From: Chromatiales bacterium
Lineage (GTDB): Bacteria; Pseudomonadota; Gammaproteobacteria; Steroidobacterales; GCA-2729495
Assembly: GCA_020831895.1 (NCBI GenBank)
Contig: JAFIFS010000079.1
Coordinates: 1-33,760, forward strand
Length of the DNA: 33,760 nt
Reading direction: 5' to 3'
Position 1 is the stretch's first letter, and each line of letters starts with the position of its first letter. The notes under the pieces are model-generated. The model had not been told where the DNA came from and did no database searches. It was given only the letters and a program-made list of their open reading frames with translations. The translations under genes and the position numbers were made by a program. Positions 14,148 to 22,784 of the stretch are shown piece by piece.

Positions 14148-15770
14148 ATGCCCCAGTTCAGCAAGCCCGCGATGGCCGCACAGCTGGCCCGCTCACCCGC
14201 GCCCCGGCCGCCGGCGGCCCCGATGCTCGCTGACCTCGTCGCGGCCGGTGCCCAGGGCCGGGGCGGCGCACCGGCCCTGGTGCATGCCGGGCAGGAGACC
14301 AGCTACGAAGCGCTGCAGCGGGGCCTGGAGGCTGCCGCCCGCGCGCTGGCCAGCCTGCTGCCGGAGGCCGGGGCGCGGGTGGTCGTCTGGCTACCGAAAT
14401 CTCCGGAGACCGTGCTTGCGATGCTCGGCGCAGCCAGCGCCGGCGGCGTGTTCGTGCCGGTCAACCCAGTGCTGAAGGCCGGGCAGGTCGCCCACATCCT
14501 GCGCGACAGCGGCGCCAGCGTGCTGGTCACCTCGCGCATGCGCCTCGCGGCCCTTGGTACCGCGCTGGCCGACTGCCCGCAGCTGCGCCAGCTGGTGCTG
14601 ACCGACGCGGGCGAGGCCGACACCCCGCTGCCCGTCATCCGCTGGGACCGGCTGCTCGCGGGCGCCGGGGCCACGCCATCGCGACGTATCGACGCGGACC
14701 TCGCGGCCATCTTCTATACCTCGGGCAGCACGGGCCTGCCGCGGGGCGTGATGCTCTCGCACCGCAACCTCGTGGCCGGCGCCGCCAGCGTGGCCAGCTA
14801 CCTCGAGCACGGGCCGGAAGACCGGATCCTCGCGCTGCTGCCGCTCAGCTTCGATGCGGGCTTCAGCCAGCTGACGACCAGCTTCATCGCCGGGGCCACC
14901 GTCGTGCTGCACGACTACCTGCTGGCGCGCGACGCCATCCGGCTGGTGACCGGGCATTCGATCACCGGGCTCACCGGCGTGCCGCCGCTGTGGCAGCAGC
15001 TGGCCGAGTGCGACTGGCCACAGGCCAGCGCGCTGCGCTACTTCGCCAGTACGGGCGGCGTGATGCCGCCAGCGCTGCTCGGCCGGCTGCGCACGCTGTT
15101 TCCGCAGGCCCGGCCGTACCTGATGTACGGGCTGACCGAGGCCTTCCGCTCCACCTTCCTGCCGCCGGAGGAGATCGACCGGCGCCCCGGCTCCATCGGC
15201 CGGGCGATCCCCAACGCCGAGGTGATGGTCCTGCGCGAGGATGGCAGCCCCTGCGCAGCCGGAGAGCCGGGCGAGCTCGTGCACCGCGGGGCGCTGGTCG
15301 CGCTCGGCTACTGGAACGCCCCCGAGGCCACCGCGCGGCGCTTCCGTCCCCTGCCGGGCCACGCCGGCCCGGGCGGCCAGCCGGAGATCGCCGTGTGGTC
15401 CGGCGACACCGTGCGCCGCGACGAGGACGGCTACCTGTACTTCCTCGGGCGCGGCGATGCGCAGATCAAGACCTCCGGCTACCGTGTCAGCCCCGAGGAG
15501 GTGGAATCGATCGCCCTGGCCAGCGGGCTGGCACGCGAAGCCGTCGCCCTGGGCCTGCCCGATGAACGCCTCGGCCAGCGCATCGTGCTGGCCGCAAGCC
15601 CGGCCACCGGCAGCGGTGACACGGCAGCGCTGCTGGCCTGGTGCCGTGCGCGCCTGCCGGCCTACATGGTGCCGCAGGCCATTGCCTGGCAGGCCAGCCT
15701 GCCACGCAATGCCAACGGCAAGTTCGACCGCGTCGCGCTCCGCGAGGCCTTTCCCGGGCAGCAGGACTGA
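14148..15770 (+). CDS. AMP-forming acyl-CoA ligase, exosortase A-associated type (540 aa)
   Basis: An ANL-family enzyme that activates a carboxylic acid as acyl-AMP and passes it to a thiol (CoA or carrier phosphopantetheine). The signature P-loop FYTSGSTGLPRGVMLSH is near residues 189-205. The GLTEAFRSTF stretch, the hinge region (DEDGYLYFLGRGDAQIKTSGYRVSPEEVE) quoted here in part as FLGRGDAQIKTSG, and the C-terminal catalytic Lys in PRNANGKFDR are present. The start at ATG 14148 has an AGGAAA box; a Met 25 residues later would also fit homologues. The stop overlaps the decarboxylase ATG (TGATG), so the two are coupled. This ligase plus PLP-decarboxylase pair is a known hallmark of exosortase A loci. 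Confidence 0.92.
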   Translation: MPQFSKPAMAAQLARSPAPRPPAAPMLADLVAAGAQGRGGAPALVHAGQETSYEALQRGLEAAARALASLLPEAGARVVVWLPKSPETVLAMLGAASAGGVFVPVNPVLKAGQVAHILRDSGASVLVTSRMRLAALGTALADCPQLRQLVLTDAGEADTPLPVIRWDRLLAGAGATPSRRIDADLAAIFYTSGSTGLPRGVMLSHRNLVAGAASVASYLEHGPEDRILALLPLSFDAGFSQLTTSFIAGATVVLHDYLLARDAIRLVTGHSITGLTGVPPLWQQLAECDWPQASALRYFASTGGVMPPALLGRLRTLFPQARPYLMYGLTEAFRSTFLPPEEIDRRPGSIGRAIPNAEVMVLREDGSPCAAGEPGELVHRGALVALGYWNAPEATARRFRPLPGHAGPGGQPEIAVWSGDTVRRDEDGYLYFLGRGDAQIKTSGYRVSPEEVESIALASGLAREAVALGLPDERLGQRIVLAASPATGSGDTAALLAWCRARLPAYMVPQAIAWQASLPRNANGKFDRVALREAFPGQQD

Positions 15771-17005
15771 TGGCCACACTGCCCCTGCACGTCGCGCTTA
15801 CTGGTTACTCGGCCAGCCCCCAGGGCGAGCTGCTGGTCGCCGGCCAGCCACTGGGTGCCCTGGCTGCCGAGGCCGGGCGCACTCCGTTCTATGCCTACAG
15901 CCGCGCCCTCGTCGATGCGCGCATCGCGAGCCTGCGTGCGGCGCTGGCCGGCCAGGTGGACCTGCATTACGCCGTCAAGGCCAACCCTTACCCGCCCCTG
16001 CTGGCGCACCTGGCCGCGCAAGTTGACGGGCTGGATGTCGCCTCGGGCGGCGAGCTGCAGCTGGCACTGGCCACGGGCCTGCCGGCCACCCGCATCAGCT
16101 TCGCCGGCCCGGGCAAGACCGACGCAGAACTTGCGGCCGCGATCGCGGCCGGCATCACGATCAACTGCGAATCCGCCGGCGAGCTGCAGCGACTGGCCGC
16201 CGCAGCCGACAGCCTGGGCCGGCCGGCCCGGGTCGCGCTGCGCGTAAATCCGGACTTCGAGCTGCGCGGCGCGGGCATGAAGATGGGTGGCGGCGCACGC
16301 CCCTTCGGCATCGATGCCGAGCAGGTGCCGGCGCTGCTGGCAGGGCTTGCCAGCCTGCCGGTCGAGTTCACCGGCTTCCACATCTTCTGCGGCTCGCAGA
16401 ACCTGCATGCCGGGCGCCTGGTCGAGAGCCAGGCCCGCAGCCTGGAACTCGCCCTGCGCCTGGCCACCCATGCCCCGGTGCCGCCCACGCTGATCAACAT
16501 CGGCGGCGGCTTCGGCATCCCGTACTTTCCCGGTGACAAGCCCCTGGCGCTGGAGCCGGTCGCCGACTCGCTGTGCACGCTGGCGGCGACCCTGGCGGGC
16601 AAACTGCCGAGCGCGCGGCTGGCCATCGAGCTTGGCCGCTACCTCGTCGGCGAGGCCGGGCTCTACGTGTGCCGGGTGATCGACCGCAAGGTCTCGCGTG
16701 GGCGCGTGTTCCTGGTCACGGACGGCGGGCTGCACCATCACCTTGCCGCCTCCGGCAACTTCGGCCAGGTGCTGCGGCGGAACTACCCGGTGCTGATCGG
16801 CAACCGTGTCGGCCAGCAGCCGGAAGAGGAAACGACAGTGGTCGGCCCGCTGTGCACGCCACTGGACCTGCTCGCCGACCGGATGATGCTGCCCCGGGCC
16901 GAACCCGGCGACCTGGTCGTCGTGTTCCAGTCCGGTGCCTACGGGTTCAGCGCAAGCCCGCTGCGGTTCCTCGGACACCCGGAGCCGGTTGAGCTGCTGG
17001 TGTAG
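15770..17005 (+). CDS. PLP-dependent decarboxylase, exosortase A-associated type (411 aa)
   Basis: A fold-III, LysA/ornithine-decarboxylase-like enzyme that removes CO2 from an amino acid bound to PLP. The PLP Lys is Lys70 in LHYAVKANPYPP. Other family segments are FTGFHIFCGSQN, NIGGGFGIPYF, AIELGRYLVGEAG and the end YGFSASPLRFLGHPEP. The start ATG at 15770 lies in a TGATG overlap with the ligase stop. The earlier open frame is inside the ligase and is ignored. Substrate is unknown. With the ligase and the ACP it may make an amine or an aminoacyl group for glycan or protein decoration. It converges with the family 2 glycosyltransferase at 17016, 10 bases away. Confidence 0.92.
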   Translation: MATLPLHVALTGYSASPQGELLVAGQPLGALAAEAGRTPFYAYSRALVDARIASLRAALAGQVDLHYAVKANPYPPLLAHLAAQVDGLDVASGGELQLALATGLPATRISFAGPGKTDAELAAAIAAGITINCESAGELQRLAAAADSLGRPARVALRVNPDFELRGAGMKMGGGARPFGIDAEQVPALLAGLASLPVEFTGFHIFCGSQNLHAGRLVESQARSLELALRLATHAPVPPTLINIGGGFGIPYFPGDKPLALEPVADSLCTLAATLAGKLPSARLAIELGRYLVGEAGLYVCRVIDRKVSRGRVFLVTDGGLHHHLAASGNFGQVLRRNYPVLIGNRVGQQPEEETTVVGPLCTPLDLLADRMMLPRAEPGDLVVVFQSGAYGFSASPLRFLGHPEPVELLV

Positions 17006-17015
17006 GTGGTGGCTC

Positions 17016-17939
17016 TCAGCCTCTGCGCTCGATCCCCAGCACAACGCGCGCCGCGCGAACCGGGTCCAGCAACCCTGCAAGCGCACCATGCATGAGCATC
17101 GGCAGCCAGCTGGAACGCCGGGCCTCCACCTGCGCCATTCGATAGTGAAGCACGGCTCTGCGCTTGCGCAGGGTTGATCGCCTGTAGGGATAGCGCCCTG
17201 CTGCTCTTCGGAGAATCTCGAAGCCATTACGCCAGCGGCGCTCCTGGCCCTTCCCGCTGATGGAGTCCCCGTGGACCCGGTAGCAGAAGAGAAAGTCCGG
17301 GATATAGGCGAAGCGGATGATCTCGCTCAGCCTGATAAGCATGTCGTGATCCTGGGCGGCACGGAAGGACTCCTCGAAAGGACCGGCCTGCTCGAAGGCA
17401 GATGCGCGCACCAGCGCGTTCTGCGGCAAAAGCATGTAGCAATCGAGGAGCACCGCATTGGGATCATTGGACTCTGCATGATCTTTATGGTGGAACGGCC
17501 TGATCTGGCGCCCGTCACTATCGACATACCAGCCATTGGAGTATATGAGCCCGATATCCGGCTCACGCTCTAGCACAGGCACCTGAACAGCCAGCTTCTC
17601 GGGCAGCCAGAAATCGTCGCTGTCGAGGATGGCGACATACTTTCCGGCGGCATGCCTGAGGCCAAGATTGATGGCTGCCGACTGGCCCTTGTTCGCATGA
17701 CCGGGATGCGTCAGGAGTGTGATCCGGTCACCGTATGCACAGAGCTTCTCATAGGTCCCGTCAGTTGAGCCATCATCGACAACAATCAGCTGAACCGCCG
17801 GCCAGCTTTGGGAGAGCACACTGCCTACACACTCTTCGATATACCGAACCCTGTTGTAGGCGGGGACAATTACTGACACAAGGGGATGCTTGTCACCTTG
17901 CCCCGTCAAACTGTCATGACTGTGGCTTGCGCTGTTCAT
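17016..17939 (-). CDS. Family 2 glycosyltransferase (307 aa)
   Basis: A cytoplasmic GT-A enzyme adding one sugar to the growing lipid-linked repeat. The fold is clear from LVSVIVPAYNRVRYIEECV, then VVDDGSTDGT, the DxD-type ILDSDDFWLPEK and the later AAQDHDMLIRLSE. Length is ordinary for GT2. The C-terminus is basic and lacks a membrane helix. It is the last gene of the minus-strand operon that starts at 23420, 18 bases after the deacetylase. Base use looks less GC-rich than in flanking genes, which hints at recent acquisition. Donor and acceptor cannot be told from the sequence. Confidence 0.92.
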   Translation of the reverse strand: MNSASHSHDSLTGQGDKHPLVSVIVPAYNRVRYIEECVGSVLSQSWPAVQLIVVDDGSTDGTYEKLCAYGDRITLLTHPGHANKGQSAAINLGLRHAAGKYVAILDSDDFWLPEKLAVQVPVLEREPDIGLIYSNGWYVDSDGRQIRPFHHKDHAESNDPNAVLLDCYMLLPQNALVRASAFEQAGPFEESFRAAQDHDMLIRLSEIIRFAYIPDFLFCYRVHGDSISGKGQERRWRNGFEILRRAAGRYPYRRSTLRKRRAVLHYRMAQVEARRSSWLPMLMHGALAGLLDPVRAARVVLGIERRG

Positions 17940-17957
17940 CGGAAGCGGGCAGAAAAC

Positions 17958-18842
17958 CTAGACCGGCAGGTCCAGCCATTCGTCGAACCGTCCCCAGCTA
18001 AACGCGCCCAGCAACTTCCGCAGCCTGTTTTCCGCCCTGGACAGGTTGGTGTAGTGGCGGAAGCGGGAGCGAAAAGACAGGCCCGGAACGCGTGGCTGGT
18101 CCGGGTCCACCTCCCAGGGATGCATGTAGAACAGTGCAGGCCGCCCTTCCTTGTGCAGCTGCTGGATTGCCCAGTGAAACAGGCTATAGGGCAGCAGCCG
18201 GAAGTAGCCCCCGCCGCCGCATGGCCAGCGCCTGCCCAGGTATTCCAGCGTCGATACCGGACACTCGATGAGGTCGGTTCCAGCCGGATGGAACGGTGTG
18301 CGCGGTGCGCCTGGAAAGCCGTAGATGTCATGCTGGATAGGGTTCACGCTGGAGGAATACACGAACCCGAGCCGGTCCAGCTCCTCGAACGCCCACTGGT
18401 TGCGTGCCACGATGGAAAAACTGGCCGCCCGGTAGCCCCGCACAGGCACGCCCGTAATATCCTCGAGCAAGGCCTTGCTGCGCCCGGCATCCTCGCGGAA
18501 TTCCGCTGGCGTCTGCCGGTAGGCAGGCTGGTGCGCATAGCCGTGGCTGGCCACTTCATGCCCGGCCGCAGCCACCCGCCGCACCATCGCCGGGTGGCGC
18601 TCGGCAACCCAGCCCAGCATGAAGAACGTCGCCCGGACATTCGCCGCCTCGAAGCAGCCGAGCAGGCAGTCGACACTCTGCTCAACCCGCGAGGGCAGTC
18701 CACTCCATTGCTCGGGGCGGACACGCTCGCTCAGGGCAGTCACATGGAAGTACTCCTCCACATCGACCGACATCACGTTGCGCGGACGCCCGGAGGAGTC
18801 CCTGGCATTCAATTCAGGCAGGGGTGGGCTGGCATTTGCCAT
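17958..18842 (-). CDS. Polysaccharide deacetylase, exosortase A system type (294 aa)
   Basis: A NodB-type enzyme that removes N- or O-acetyl groups from sugar residues. Metal and catalytic motifs: SVDVEEYFHV (Asp27, Glu29/30), then ATFFMLGWVAERHP, and HGYAHQ with the His pair 100/104. GYRAASFSIV and FYMHPWEVDPDQPR complete the catalytic core. The start is taken at ATG 18842 (MANASPP), as the long open frame upstream overlaps the barrel gene and lacks homologous features. It lies 16 bases after the barrel stop. The family (DUF3473-containing, PEP-CTERM associated) is well known from this locus type. No signal peptide is evident, so it may be cytoplasmic. Confidence 0.93.
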   Translation of the reverse strand: MANASPPLPELNARDSSGRPRNVMSVDVEEYFHVTALSERVRPEQWSGLPSRVEQSVDCLLGCFEAANVRATFFMLGWVAERHPAMVRRVAAAGHEVASHGYAHQPAYRQTPAEFREDAGRSKALLEDITGVPVRGYRAASFSIVARNQWAFEELDRLGFVYSSSVNPIQHDIYGFPGAPRTPFHPAGTDLIECPVSTLEYLGRRWPCGGGGYFRLLPYSLFHWAIQQLHKEGRPALFYMHPWEVDPDQPRVPGLSFRSRFRHYTNLSRAENRLRKLLGAFSWGRFDEWLDLPV

Positions 18843-18858
18843 GCTGACAGCCTGCGGA

Positions 18859-20283
18859 TCAGTAGAAGCGACGGCTGACACCCAGTCCGACCTGGTTTTC
18901 CTGGTAGGTCCTCCGGGTGAAAGCCGAGCCACTGCGGTTGTCGCGGGCCGCATAGGCATTGATGGAGGTTCGCTGGCCCAGCTCATAGTCGATGCCGGCG
19001 CGGATGCGCCACCGGCGGTCACGCCCCCGGTCCTCCTCCTCGAATCCCAGGCGGCGCTGCGTGAGCAGGCCGCTGAAGCGCAGTTCCGTCCGTGCGCCGA
19101 GACGCCAGTCCAGCGTCGCGCTGGCGCCCGACTCACGGTTGGTGCCACGGGTGAGCGTCTCATCGAGCAGGAAATCGTCGTCGCGCTGGTTATAGAGTCG
19201 CAGGCCCATATCGATGCGTGACCACTCGCGACGGACCAGCAGCTCGGCCCGCTTGCGGGTATAGGTGCGGCCGGTGCCGGGGGCCTCGATCTCCTCGGGA
19301 AACTCGGGATCTATCGGCCGGAAGTCCTGCCGACGGCGCAGGCGCTGCTCCTCGGTGTTGGTCGGCTCCTCGCTATAGCTGAAGCGGATCAGGTCACCTG
19401 CTGCCTCGCCATAGCGGAACTCGATCAGCGCACGGAACGTATCGCCGAAGCTCCGGCGTCCGCCAGCCAGCTCCACCATGAAGCGCTGGCCCGATTGCCT
19501 GGCACCTGCCAGCCAGAGTCCATCATCCAGGCCGCTCCCGGTCCGGTCCCGGAAATCGGTCTCCAGGCCCAGCATGAAGAACGGGGAAAAACCAGCGCGA
19601 GTATTCCAGGCCGTCTCCAGTTGCAGCAGCTGGTTGCGATAATCCGGAAACTCGTCATAGGTGAACCGGCGATAGCTGTGCACCAGGTTCCAGCTGACGC
19701 CGGTCTCCACCTCGCGACTGTCGATGCGCGTGTTGAACAGGTGGTAGGTAGTGTCGATCAGGTCATCATCACTGTAGCGGATCTCACCAATCGTGTAGCT
19801 AGTGCTCAGCAGGTTACCGAACACGGGCTGCTGCCAGCTGGGCCGTGTCTCGAGATTCACGCTGTTGCGGCGGTTGCCGGTCCGCGCAATGTTGTTGTTG
19901 CTGAAGGACTCTCGTGGATCCTTGTTGACCTGGGTGACGGATGCTCTTGAGTCCAGCCTGAGTGCATCGCCGACCAGGCGCAGGCCGAGCTGGCTGTCCA
20001 AGTCATTGAACACCTCAGTCTTGCGGTCACGGGACTTCGCGTAATGCAGCAGGTCCATCCGGTAACGGGTATCGAGGTCGTGCCGGGCGCCACTGCTGAT
20101 CAGCCTTACCGACGGATTGACCAAGGTGACCAGGTCCTTGCGCGCTGCTTCATCCTCGGCCAGCTCGATGTTGTCGGAAGCAATCAGGCTCACGTCCAGC
20201 TTAGGCAGGATTTCCAGCTGCTGCGCACTGGCACCCCCGGCCACCAGCAAGAGCGCACAGGCAGCAGGACGCAGGTCAGCCAT
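18859..20283 (-). CDS. Outer-membrane beta-barrel, PEP-CTERM system-associated type (474 aa)
   Basis: The start at ATG 20283 gives a signal peptide (LRPAACALLLVAGGASAQQ); the in-frame upstream start would put a charged stretch before it. A beta-strand-rich protein follows, with Arg/Asp-rich loops, and it ends RTYQENQVGLGVSRRFY with a terminal aromatic, as expected for a barrel. It matches the large outer-membrane proteins known beside exosortase A genes. The start overlaps the kinase stop by 8 bases, so the genes are coupled. It probably forms an exit or anchor for the polymer. A distinct barrel lies at 9477-10787. Confidence 0.9.
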   Translation of the reverse strand: MADLRPAACALLLVAGGASAQQLEILPKLDVSLIASDNIELAEDEAARKDLVTLVNPSVRLISSGARHDLDTRYRMDLLHYAKSRDRKTEVFNDLDSQLGLRLVGDALRLDSRASVTQVNKDPRESFSNNNIARTGNRRNSVNLETRPSWQQPVFGNLLSTSYTIGEIRYSDDDLIDTTYHLFNTRIDSREVETGVSWNLVHSYRRFTYDEFPDYRNQLLQLETAWNTRAGFSPFFMLGLETDFRDRTGSGLDDGLWLAGARQSGQRFMVELAGGRRSFGDTFRALIEFRYGEAAGDLIRFSYSEEPTNTEEQRLRRRQDFRPIDPEFPEEIEAPGTGRTYTRKRAELLVRREWSRIDMGLRLYNQRDDDFLLDETLTRGTNRESGASATLDWRLGARTELRFSGLLTQRRLGFEEEDRGRDRRWRIRAGIDYELGQRTSINAYAARDNRSGSAFTRRTYQENQVGLGVSRRFY

Positions 20284-21169
20284 GGCCGGCAGGCCCGTCG
20301 CCGGGCCGGCTATCACCCGGCTCAGGGGCACCGTAGTAGTAGTAGCCACCCCGGTAGGCCAGCAGGCGGGAATTGGGAATCTTGTTCAGCACCAGGCCGA
20401 CGGGCTTTTCCTCATCGATCAGCTGCAGCGCCTGCTGGACGTCGTCCTCGGTCGTTTCGCCCGCCTCGACGATCATCAACACCTGCCCAGCCAGCCCGGC
20501 CAGCGCCGAGGCATCCGGGGATACCATCAGGGGCGGGCCATCCAGCAACACCAGCAGGTGTGGATCCTCTGCCAGCAGGCGCTCAGCCACGGCCCTCGCC
20601 CGCTGGCTGTTCACCAGCTCGACCGAATCACTGTAGGCCTTCCCCGCGGGCATCACACGCAGCGCGGGGCAGTCCGTAGGCAGTATGGCCGCAGCTGGAT
20701 CGAGCGCCGGATCATGCAGGACATCATAGAACCCGGGCTGCCCACGCAGGCCCAGCAGCCGGGTCAGCGAGCCCCGGGCATTGTCGGCATCAATCAGGAG
20801 CACACGGCGGTCCCGCTCCAGCGCCAGGCTGAGGCCAAGCTGCATAGTCAGGAACGTCTTCCCTGCACCCGGCATCGCGCTGCTGATACTGATCAGGTTG
20901 GCGCCAGCCTGGGCCAGCGGCCCAAATGCGGACTTGATCAACGCACGCTTCAGGTACTTGAGCTCTGTCTGCAGGGCAGCCATCCGGCGGGGATCGGAGC
21001 CAGGCATCTTCTCCGCCAGTCCACGAAACGCCACCACGACGCTGCCAGGCTGAGCCTCACTGGGTCTGGCTGGCGCCGGGCTGGCGGGGTCTGTCCCGGT
21101 CGCCGCCGGCTTCTCCGGCGGGCGCTTGCTGGTGGAGACTGAGGCCATTGCTTTTTCAATCAGCGACAC
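20276..21169 (-). CDS. Tyrosine autokinase, exosortase A-associated type (297 aa)
   Basis: A BY-kinase (CpsD/Wzc-C-like) that controls polymer length together with its Wzz-like partner. The Walker A variant SAMPGAGKT (97-105), Walker A' VLLIDAD (123-129) and Walker B LLVLLDGPPL are all present. The C-terminal Tyr cluster (RGGYYYYG, Tyr276-279) is the likely phosphorylation site. The N-terminal 60 residues are Pro/Ala-rich. It is separate from, and lies 9 bases after, the Wzz-like gene, as in Gram-positive and XrtA systems. It overlaps the downstream barrel gene by 8 bases. Confidence 0.94.
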   Translation of the reverse strand: MSLIEKAMASVSTSKRPPEKPAATGTDPASPAPARPSEAQPGSVVVAFRGLAEKMPGSDPRRMAALQTELKYLKRALIKSAFGPLAQAGANLISISSAMPGAGKTFLTMQLGLSLALERDRRVLLIDADNARGSLTRLLGLRGQPGFYDVLHDPALDPAAAILPTDCPALRVMPAGKAYSDSVELVNSQRARAVAERLLAEDPHLLVLLDGPPLMVSPDASALAGLAGQVLMIVEAGETTEDDVQQALQLIDEEKPVGLVLNKIPNSRLLAYRGGYYYYGAPEPGDSRPGDGPAGHG

Positions 21170-21178
21170 AACCGCACC

Positions 21179-22747
21179 TCAGAAGAGCGACCGCAGGTCT
21201 GCGGCGAGACCCAGAATGCCAGTTTGCAGCAGGAAGAAGGCCAGGAACAGCAGCACGACGGGCAGGCTGAACAGCACCATGTTGGCTGTCGAGAAGGAAT
21301 GACCACCCGAATAGCTGATCCGGCCGAATATGGGCAGCCCGGTCTGGCCACTGAGGCGCTGCGCCATGAAATAGACAGGGCGATGCAGGCTCAGCAGGAA
21401 GGCCAGGCCTCCCCCGGCCCCGATGGCCAGCAGCAGAACGAACGAGTAGTAGAGGGCACGGGGTGGCCCGGTCGGCCGCAGCGGGATGCGAGGTGGGTCG
21501 ATGATCTCGAACTTCACCGCCTCGGTATCGACCTGGAGCTCCTCACCGATACGTGCTGATTCCAGGCGCTGTACCAGCTGGTCATACTGGGCACGAATCA
21601 CGTTGTAGTCGCGATCGAGCCGGCCGAGTTGCGCCTCGACGTCCGGCATCGTGTCGATCATGTCGCGCAAGGAGGCCACAACCTGCTCCCGCTCACGCAA
21701 CGCCGAACGCAAGGCAGCAAGCTCGACATCGGCCTGGCTCAGTGCAACCTGGAGCTCCAGCCAGACGGGGTTCACCTCCTGGCCGGCCTGCAGCTGGGAA
21801 CCACGGCCGGCCGCGGACTCCGCCGCCCGAGCCCGTTCCTCATCGCGGACCCGGTACAGGCTCTCAAGTGTTGCACTGACGGCAATCACGCGGGGGTGGC
21901 GCTCAGTGAACTGTGCACGCAGGCTGGTCAGATCCTGCTCAAGGCGCGAGATATCAGCATCGACCGAGGTGGGGAATGATGGCAGCCCATCAACGTCGCT
22001 GATTCCACCACCGGCAACGAGTTCGGCCTGCCGGCCAAGTTCCCGCCGGCGCTCCATCTGTGCGTCGATCTCCGCACGCATCATCCGCACCGCCTCCTCT
22101 GCCTGGCGCAGCCGGGCGAAATAGTCGCCCCCGTCACCCGGCATCAGGCCTGAATTGGCACGACGGAACGCCGCGCGTCGCTCCTCTGCCTCATTCAGCC
22201 TCTGCTCGTACTGGCGGATCTGCTGCTCCAGGAATCGTTGCGCCTGCAACGCATCAGCACGGTCCTTGCCAATGGAGCTCTCCATGAACGACTCCAGCAG
22301 GGCCTGCACCACGTTTCTCGCCATTACCGGATCCCGGTCACGGTAATTGATGGTGAAGATCTCTGCCTGCCGGTCGCGGACAATATTGATGTTACTGGCC
22401 AGGCGCGCCACCAGGGACTCCAGCTCCTCGGGAGAGCCCGCCCGTGCATCGAGCCCGGTCTGGGCGACAACCGCCTCTAGCCGGGGGCGACTCAGCAACA
22501 CCTGCGCCACGATGCGGACCTGGGAAATGGTGTCCGGCGTAACGGTCAGGTTGCCCAGCAGCGGCTGCAGGATGGAACGGGTATCAACAAACACCCGGGC
22601 ATCGGCCCGGTATTCGTTGGGCATGCTGGCAACGATGACCCAGCCGGCCACGGCAACCACCCAGGTCACCACGAGCGCCGCCCAGCGATAGCGGGCCATG
22701 CGGAACAGGAACTCTGCCGCGACGAGCAGCAGCTGGCGCAACTGCAT
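21179..22747 (-). CDS. Wzz-like chain-length determinant, exosortase A system type (522 aa)
   Basis: An inner-membrane, periplasmic coiled-coil protein that sets polymer length. The first membrane helix is at about residues 22-40. A long helical periplasmic region full of Glu/Arg heptads follows (about 130-400), then the Pro-rich stretch PPRIPLRPTGPPRA and the second helix near 455. A third helix lies near the end (LFSLPVVLLFLAFFLLQ). The start ATG 22747 has a GAGG site; a farther upstream start is possible but less well supported. The extra C-terminal helix is usual for this subfamily. It partners the tyrosine autokinase 9 bases downstream. Confidence 0.93.
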   Translation of the reverse strand: MQLRQLLLVAAEFLFRMARYRWAALVVTWVVAVAGWVIVASMPNEYRADARVFVDTRSILQPLLGNLTVTPDTISQVRIVAQVLLSRPRLEAVVAQTGLDARAGSPEELESLVARLASNINIVRDRQAEIFTINYRDRDPVMARNVVQALLESFMESSIGKDRADALQAQRFLEQQIRQYEQRLNEAEERRAAFRRANSGLMPGDGGDYFARLRQAEEAVRMMRAEIDAQMERRRELGRQAELVAGGGISDVDGLPSFPTSVDADISRLEQDLTSLRAQFTERHPRVIAVSATLESLYRVRDEERARAAESAAGRGSQLQAGQEVNPVWLELQVALSQADVELAALRSALREREQVVASLRDMIDTMPDVEAQLGRLDRDYNVIRAQYDQLVQRLESARIGEELQVDTEAVKFEIIDPPRIPLRPTGPPRALYYSFVLLLAIGAGGGLAFLLSLHRPVYFMAQRLSGQTGLPIFGRISYSGGHSFSTANMVLFSLPVVLLFLAFFLLQTGILGLAADLRSLF

Positions 22748-22784
22748 CAGGTATACCTCACTGGAGCAAGCATCAGCATGGCAC

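Noticed and set aside
14391-15779. Long minus-strand open frame opposite the acyl-CoA ligase
   Set aside because: Shadow of the ligase gene, with no domain and composition typical of an antisense frame in GC-rich DNA.
15662-17227. Long minus-strand open frame opposite the decarboxylase
   Set aside because: The plus strand encodes a full PLP enzyme with Lys70 and all family segments. The minus frame has no recognisable domain.
18843-19163. N-terminal extension of the deacetylase over the barrel gene
   Set aside because: It overlaps the end of a well-supported barrel gene and is Arg/Ser/Ala-rich without domain features. ATG 18842 fits the operon spacing.
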